Shown here: positions 58,656 through 64,000 of the stretch, piece by piece
Position numbering within the stretch: position 1 is the first letter of the stretch
How the letters are laid out: each line of letters begins with the position of its first letter
The notes under the pieces: generated by a model
What the model was told of the DNA's origin: nothing
Seen by the model: only the letters and a program-made list of their open reading frames with translations
Database searches by the model: none
Program-made: the position numbers and the translations under genes
Assembly: GCA_963744305.1 (NCBI GenBank)
Contig: CAVUTF010000033.1
Coordinates: forward strand, 92,895-156,894
From: FEN-1219 sp963744305
Lineage (GTDB): Bacteria; Pseudomonadota; Gammaproteobacteria; Steroidobacterales; Rariloculaceae
Length of the DNA: 64,000 bases
Direction of reading: 5' to 3'

Positions 58656-59595
58656 ATGAAGAAACGCCCGATCGGAGAATCCAACATCGCCATCACGCCG
58701 CTGATGCTCGGCGGCAACGTGTTCGGCTGGACGGCGGATGAGCAGACGTCCTTCGCGATCCTCGACGCGTTCGTCGAGCAAGGCGGCAACGCCATCGACA
58801 CCGCGGATGCCTACTCTGCGTGGGGCCCGGGCCACGAGGGCGGCGAGAGCGAGACCGTGATCGGCAAATGGCTGAAGCGGCGCGGCCGGCGCGACGACGT
58901 CGTCATCGGAACGAAGGTCGGCGCGTGGGCGAAACGGCCCGGACTTCGACGCCAGAACATCCTCGATGCCTGCGAGGGCTCGTTGCGGCGGCTCGGAGTC
59001 GAGACCATCGATCTTTATTGGCTGCACAAGGACGACGACGCGACGCCGGCCGCCGAATATCGTTGCAGCGCTCGACGAGCTCGTGACAGCCGGCAAGATA
59101 CGCGCGCCTGGCGCGTCGAACTTCAAGGTTGGGCGCTTCGCGGAAGGCCTGGCCGAAAGCGCGCGGTCGGGCAAGGCTCGGTTCGTCGCGCAGCAACCCG
59201 AATACAATCTGCTCGCCCGCGCGATCGAGTCCGACCTGATGCCGCTCTGCGTGCGCGAGGGCGTCTCGCTCGTGCCGTATTTCGGGCTCGCGAGCGGCTT
59301 TCTGACGGGCAAATATCGCAGCGCCGCCGACAAAGGCAAAAGCGCGCGCGGCGCGCGCATGGACAAGTATCTGGAGGGCAAGGGACCCGCGGTGCTCGCC
59401 GCGCTCGATGCGGTCGCCGCGCGTCGCGGCGCGACCTGTGCCCAGGTTGCGCTCGCGTGGATCATGACGAAGCCCGCCATCGCTGCGCCGATCGCGAGCG
59501 CGACGTCCGTTGCGCAGCTCAACGAGATCATGGGTGCGCTGCGGCTTTCGCTGAGCGAAGCGGATGTGGCGGAATTGGACAAAGCGAGCGCCTGA
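58656..59595 (+). CDS. Aldo/keto reductase, one frameshift
   Basis: ATG 58656. NADPH-dependent TIM-barrel reductase with the tetrad in DTADAYSAWGPG (Asp, Tyr), VVIGTKVGAW (Lys) and IDLYWLHKDDD (His). At about 59063 one base shifts the frame to VAALDELVTAGKIRAPGASNF, then EYNLLARAIESDLMPLC and TSVAQLNEIMGALRLSL to the stop at 59595. About 313 residues. The substrate is unknown. Confidence 0.85.
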
Positions 59596-59621
59596 GCGCG
59601 GACCTTTGTGACCTCGATCGA

Positions 59622-60146
59622 ATGACGGCGACAACAGCATTTCCTCTCGAAGGCGGTTGCGACTGCCGCGAGGTGCGCTACCGCATGGCGACGCGCCCCC
59701 TGTTCGTTCACTGCTGCCATTGCCGCTGGTGTCAACGCGAAAGTGGAGCGTCGTTCGCCCTCAACGCGATGATCGAGGCGGACCGCGTCTCCGTGCTCGC
59801 CGCCGAGCCCGAGCTAATCGATACGCCGTCCGCGAGCGGCCGCGGGCAGAAGATCGCGCGTTGCCCAAAATGTCGTGTCGCGGTTTGGAGCAACTATGCC
59901 GGCGCCGGCCCGTTGCTCAAGTTCGTTCGCGTCGGCACACTCGACGAGCCGGACCACTTGCCGCCCGACATCCATATCTTCACGTCGTCAAAGCAGCCGT
60001 GGGTCATCATTCCTGCCGGTGTGCCCGCGGTGCCCGAATACTACGATCGCGACGAGCATTGGCCGGCCGAGAGCCTTGCTCGCTGGGTTGCGATCCGGCC
60101 GCAAATCGATGCCTACCGCGCGACTCTTCGGCGGGGACGAACCTAA
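59622..60146 (+). CDS. GFA family (glutathione-dependent formaldehyde-activating type) protein
   Basis: 174 residues from ATG 59622. Zinc ligands are visible in GGCDCREVRY, CCHCRWCQRESGASF and RCPKCRVAVWSNYAG, the Mss4-like GFA fold. It lies 26 bases after the aldo/keto reductase gene. Most family members have no proven formaldehyde role, so only the fold is assigned. Confidence 0.9.
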   Translation: MTATTAFPLEGGCDCREVRYRMATRPLFVHCCHCRWCQRESGASFALNAMIEADRVSVLAAEPELIDTPSASGRGQKIARCPKCRVAVWSNYAGAGPLLKFVRVGTLDEPDHLPPDIHIFTSSKQPWVIIPAGVPAVPEYYDRDEHWPAESLARWVAIRPQIDAYRATLRRGRT

Positions 60147-60175
60147 CGCTTGTGCCGTCATTCAGGAGAGAGGAA

Positions 60176-61031
60176 ATGAACAGAAAAATACTCGTGGTCG
60201 TGCTCGCCGCGCTTGGCGCAATCGGCGTCCCACCGGTGTCGGCCCAACTGGTCGCCGCGAAGGAAGGCCCGATCGTCTACGGTCATCATCACGTGGCCGC
60301 TTCGAACATCGAGGAGCAGGTCAAGTTCTTCGCCGGCACGCTCGGCGGAACGGCAATGAAGTTCGGGCAGAACAACGCCGACATCGTCAAGTTTCCGGGC
60401 GTGTTCATCTTCTTCCGCGCACAGGCGCCGACGGGCGGCACCAAGGGCACGACCGCGGATCACATCGGATTCTCGGTTCCGAACCTTCGGGCGACGATCG
60501 ACAAGGTAAAAAGCAGCGGCTACCGCGTCGTCACGCGAAGCGAGGTGGCCGCAACGCAGCAGGTCGTGGACGACATCGCGCCGATCAACGCGAACGTCGT
60601 CGATCGCGTTCGTGCTGGGTCCGGACGACGTGAAGGTGGAGCTGCTCGAGAACAAGCAGCAGACCGTTCCCGTGATGCTGCACCACGTTCACTTCTTCGG
60701 TCAGCAGAACGCCGAGATGCGGGAGTGGTACGTGGATGTGTTCGGCGCGAAGCCGCGGGAAGCGCCGAATTTTCTCGTAGCGGATCTGCCAGGCGTCGCA
60801 CTCAACTTCACGGCGTCGCCGACGCCGACCGTCGCCACGCAGGGTCGCGCGGTCGATCACGTCGGTTTCGAGGTGCAGGGCCTAGCGGCCTTCTGCAAGC
60901 GCCTCGAGGAGATGGGGATCAAGCTCGACGTGCCCTATCGGGAGATCCCGGCGGCGAAGCTCGCGATCGCGTTCATCACCGACCCGTGGGGCACGTACAT
61001 CGAGCTCACCGAAGGACTCGACGAGCTGTGA
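60176..61031 (+). CDS. Exported VOC (glyoxalase-fold) protein, one frameshift
   Basis: ATG 60176 follows GGAGAGAGG. Signal peptide ILVVVLAALGAIGVPPVSAQ. First module: YGHHHVAASNIEEQVKFFAGTLGG; at about 60605 the frame shifts inside DDVKVELLENKQQTVP; second module: HHVHFFGQQNAEMREWYVDVFG...DPWGTYIELTEGLDEL. About 285 residues. Like the gene at 26809 it is an exported two-module VOC protein. Confidence 0.84.
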
Positions 61032-61050
61032 GCGAAACGCTAGCGCTCGA

Positions 61051-62064
61051 TCAGTCGGCGCCTATGTAGCGGCGCGCGGTCTCGAGATCGCATCGATTCG
61101 GCAGGAGCTCGAGATGCGGCGTGTAGCGCCATTGGCGCGTGTCCCGAAACGGCTCCGCTAGATATTCGGGATCCTCGAGCACATAGTCGATCGTGATCGT
61201 CGTCCCGCCGTCCGTGAGCGCGTAGCGCTCGACGATGTGCTTCTGCGCGCCGGACGGGATGCCGCTGCCGTTGCCGAAGCCGTGATCCTCGAACAGCGTG
61301 GTGTCAACGACCAGCACGTCGCCGTCCCAGCGCCCGATCGAGTGCCCCTGATTCGTGCGCGGCCCGTTTTCCGGATGACCGCGGCCGTCCATGTAGACGG
61401 TGCGCTCGATCTCCCAGTACTCCTCGCGCAAGGTGATCGTGTCGCCGTTGACAACGATCTCGTGTAGATACGGCGTGGTCAAGCTGTCCGGCACCGGCGG
61501 CGGCACGCAGTCGGCGAACGGATCGTTCGCAACGTCGAATGCGGCGGCCGCGGTTTGCCCTTGTGCGTTCAGCGGCATGTGAGTCGCGGCGCGCGTTCGA
61601 TCGTAGGGGCCGCCTATGATCGACCAGATGCCCTCGAGGCTAGTGGCTCGGGCCTGCGCGACCGCTGGTTGATCGGGGCCTTGGCCTTGCAGGATCAAAG
61701 TCGTGCCGTCCGCCTTCGTGACTGACGCGGCAAACAGACGCTTGATGTCAGGGTTCTTGTCCGGGTTGCCGCGCACCGTAACGAGATCCCCCGGCTGCAG
61801 CGTGGTCGCGGTCCAGCCGCGGCGCATCAACCCCGGCGTCGAGCTCGTTTCGATTTCCCACTCGGCTTGCTTGCCGCTCTCGTCGTCGGCTCGAACCCAG
61901 AAATAGACGTGCGGGTTCTTCCAATCGACACGCGTCACCGCGCCGTGAAACGCGATCGTGGTGGCGGCGAAATTGACTCGGTGATGGTGCGCGACGACGG
62001 CCGCCGGCAATAGCACGGCGCTCGACAACGCTGCGAGGGCAGCGAGTTTTCGGACCCGTGTCAT
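61051..62064 (-). CDS. DUF6152-lipocalin fusion, exported
   Basis: 337 residues, intact, signal peptide (AALAALSSAVLLPAAVVA). DUF6152 part: HHHRVNFAATTIAFHGAVTRVDWKNPHVYFWV, LMRRGWTATTLQPGDLVTV. Lipocalin-like part: LEGIWSIIGGPYDR, RTVYMDGRGHPENG, SIGRWDGDVLVVDTTLFED, IVERYALTDGGTTITIDYVLEDP. Ends LPNRCDLETARRYIGAD. Paralogous to 30531-31715 and 31866-32905. Convergent with the VOC gene, 19 bases apart. Confidence 0.9.
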   Translation of the reverse strand: MTRVRKLAALAALSSAVLLPAAVVAHHHRVNFAATTIAFHGAVTRVDWKNPHVYFWVRADDESGKQAEWEIETSSTPGLMRRGWTATTLQPGDLVTVRGNPDKNPDIKRLFAASVTKADGTTLILQGQGPDQPAVAQARATSLEGIWSIIGGPYDRTRAATHMPLNAQGQTAAAAFDVANDPFADCVPPPVPDSLTTPYLHEIVVNGDTITLREEYWEIERTVYMDGRGHPENGPRTNQGHSIGRWDGDVLVVDTTLFEDHGFGNGSGIPSGAQKHIVERYALTDGGTTITIDYVLEDPEYLAEPFRDTRQWRYTPHLELLPNRCDLETARRYIGAD

Positions 62065-62191
62065 GAAGTGCCTCCCCGGAAAGCCGCGTTAACCTGCGTT
62101 CCCCGAGGAATGGTACTCTCGTCCCTTACGCAAGTCCGCCCTCGCTCGGGCGTCCGCGCGCGATCGGCGTCAGTTTCCACGGCTCGTGCGA

Positions 62192-64000
62192 CTAACGCAC
62201 TTCAGCTTCCTTCGGCACCGGTACTCGTTCCTTCAATTCCTCGAACCAATTGAGCACGATGTCGATGCGCGTGACGGGCTCCGGCTCACGTGAGGCGGGC
62301 TTGGTGACGAACACGAACCGCTGCCCATCCGGGGAGATGTCGTGAATCCGAACGGGACCACCGACCCCGAACGGCCCTTCGAACAGGAGGCGAGGCGGGC
62401 TCTGCGTGAAGGGAGGTTCCGTTGCCACATCGACGACCATCACCTTGACGGTATCGCCGTCGACATCGAGGTAGAACAGCTCGTTACCCTCGCGCGACCA
62501 GAACGGCGCCATACCGCGACCGGCTGAAATCCGTCTCAACGGAACACCCTCCGGGTACGGCCGCACGAATACCGCGGGAGCGCCCATCTCGTCCGATGCG
62601 TAGGCAATCCATTTGCCGTCCGGAGAAAACTCCGGGTAACGCTCCTGCGCGCTCGTCTGCAGAAAGGCAACCGGCTGGCTCTTCCCATCCATGCGAAGCA
62701 TCCATATGTCGTTGTCGTCGTCACGATCGACGAATGCGAGGACGTCGTCGATCGACCAGGACGATGGCTGTGGGTTCATTCCCGGCGCTACTCGCTGTGG
62801 CGCGTCGCTGCCGTCCGCCGCCATGGAGAACAATCCGCCGCCCTCGCCGACGCGAAAGAAGGCGATCCGCCTACCGTCCGGGCTCCAAACCGCTTCAGCG
62901 TTGTGCCCCGTCCTCGTCAGGGCCCAAGGGTTTTCAGCGCAATGTCGTAGACCCAAATTTGGAGGTCTCCAAAGCCCCCGACCGAGTAGGTCAGCCGCGT
63001 CCCGTCGGGCGAGAATCGCGGGAAAAGGTGCTCAGCGGGAGTCGGCGGCAGCCCCGGCAGCGGCTCGGTTACGCCGTTCCGGTCGACGAATACCAACGAG
63101 TTCGACGCTCTTGGATAAGTACCGCCCGGCACGTACGCGAGTGACCCCGTGTCCGAAATGCTGAACTGCGCGCCGCCCGCGTTCATGCTGCCGCTGGCGC
63201 CGCCTTCGCCGTGCATCACGCTCTCGACCACCACGACCGGAGCGCCGGTGACTTGCAGTCGAACCGGATCGAAAGCTACTGCGAGCAATGCACCGTTGCG
63301 CGCGAAGACGATGTGACCGGAAGACACGTACCGTGGATGACTTCCTCCTTCGACGATGACTTTACTTTCGCCGCCGTTCAACGGCTGGACGACGATGTCC
63401 CATCCGCTCGGTACGGCGCCGTTCGCGGCGTTGAAAAGGATGGCCCGCCTCCCCGGCAGCATCTGAGCATAGCCCTTCGAGTAGCCGAGAGCCCCGGCAG
63501 TATGTGAGCCCTCGATCCAGGTGGACGACCTGTCCGCCGTTCGCCGGCAGCTCGTAAATGCCGCCCGCCGCGGTGACGAGGATCGTGTCATCTTCGGTCC
63601 AGCTCGGTGTCAAGCTCCCTTCGTTGAGCTCTGGACCGGAAAAGACGATTGTTCGAACGTCACCGCCACCGACGGACACTCGCTTCAGCTCGTAGTCCAC
63701 GAGAAAGCCGACCGATTGACTATCCGGAGAGAAGAACGGTCGGGCTGCGCCCTCCGTGCCGAGGATCGGCGTGGCTTGCTGTTGATCCATCGGACGTCGA
63801 TACAACCGCGTGGCCTCGCCATCCCAAGCAGCGTAGACGAGGTGCCGACCATCCGGCGAGAGGGCGAAAGACGGGCGGCTCGGACGTTGCAGCGCGAAGT
63901 CCGCGTTTTCCAGGTTCAACCCCCCCGACAGGCGCGTGCCCGGCGCCAAGCTCATCTGCAAGCGGACCACGTCCGCTACGGTAGAGCTTTCTATCGCGGC
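62192..64000 (-). CDS. TolB/PD40-type beta-propeller region of a larger protein (5' end outside window), two frameshifts
   Basis: The frame is open to the window edge. Repeated FSPDG and LSPDG motifs mark WD40-like (PD40) blades: FALSPDGRHLVYAAWDGEA, PFFSPDSQSVGFLVDYELKRVSVGGG, FPRFSPDGTRLTYSVGGFG, AVWSPDGRRIAFFRVGEGG and YPEFSPDGKWIAYASDE, ending LNWFEELKERVPVPKEAEVR. Frame changes near 63500 and 62945. This arrangement is the C-terminal sensor of some membrane Ser/Thr protein kinases or of CadC-like regulators; the N-terminal domain is outside the window. Confidence 0.78.

Noticed and set aside
1..64000. CRISPR arrays or rRNA genes
   Set aside because: No regularly spaced direct repeats and no conserved rRNA stretches were seen.

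Overview
The window is GC-rich, densely coded proteobacterial chromosome. The gene content (outer-membrane lipoprotein signals, a TonB-dependent receptor, many secreted PQQ-type dehydrogenases, DUF6152 proteins, DUF6644 membrane proteins, a DUF1592/DUF1552 pair, PHA storage genes) best fits a gammaproteobacterium of the Steroidobacteraceae/Xanthomonadales kind. That placement is inferred from gene families, not from a marker gene. There is no rRNA, tRNA, CRISPR array, transposase or integrase.

Layout. 1-6.5 kb: truncated quinoprotein dehydrogenase, Bax-inhibitor-1 protein, GlpQ-like phosphodiesterase, YceI and an exported ankyrin protein, with two copies of a REP-like element in the two convergent gaps. 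6.6-10.5 kb: exported DUF1592 c-type cytochrome and Tat-exported DUF1552 protein, closed by a strong terminator. 10.5-14.2 kb: glyA, a GT2 glycosyltransferase, a di-haem peroxidase and a small acidic protein. 14.2-18.5 kb: two GT4 glycosyltransferases around a PlcP/LpxH-like phosphoesterase, diacylglycerol kinase and a PAP2 phosphatase, which look like a diacylglycerol/glycolipid module. 18.6-22.8 kb: orphan histidine kinase, a near-perfect sigma-54 promoter with no ordinary gene behind it, a DUF938 methyltransferase, small proteins and tandem DUF6644 proteins. 22.9-33 kb: two facing gene sets rich in DUF6152 proteins, PQQ enzymes, a B3-type metallo-beta-lactamase-fold protein and VOC proteins. 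33-35 kb: a GST and a third PQQ enzyme, both badly frame-broken.

35.1-47.9 kb is one collinear catabolic locus on the + strand: CitE-like lyase, Kelch-fused sodium symporter, LysR regulator, TonB receptor, PfkB kinase, glycosidase-like/FGE fusion, GH127 arabinofuranosidase and a class III CoA-transferase. Adjoining stop/start codons suggest coupled translation at its 5' end. It probably imports and degrades a furanosidic sugar or glycoside. 47.9-55 kb: DUF6282 hydrolase, MgtE magnesium transporter, an alpha/beta hydrolase (possible PHA depolymerase), class III PHA synthase, phasin, and a Tat-exported amidohydrolase. 55-64 kb: 5'-3' exonuclease, a PQQ sugar dehydrogenase coupled to an amidohydrolase, aldo/keto reductase, GFA protein, VOC protein, another DUF6152 fusion and the propeller part of a truncated protein.

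Reading-frame integrity is very uneven. From 6.6 to 28.5 kb genes are almost all intact. From 28.5 kb on, genes change frame repeatedly, most densely at 33-48 kb, while each frame segment still encodes recognisable conserved protein. This looks more like indel errors in the assembly than old pseudogenes, so coordinates of the broken genes are outer limits and their internal frames need read-level correction.
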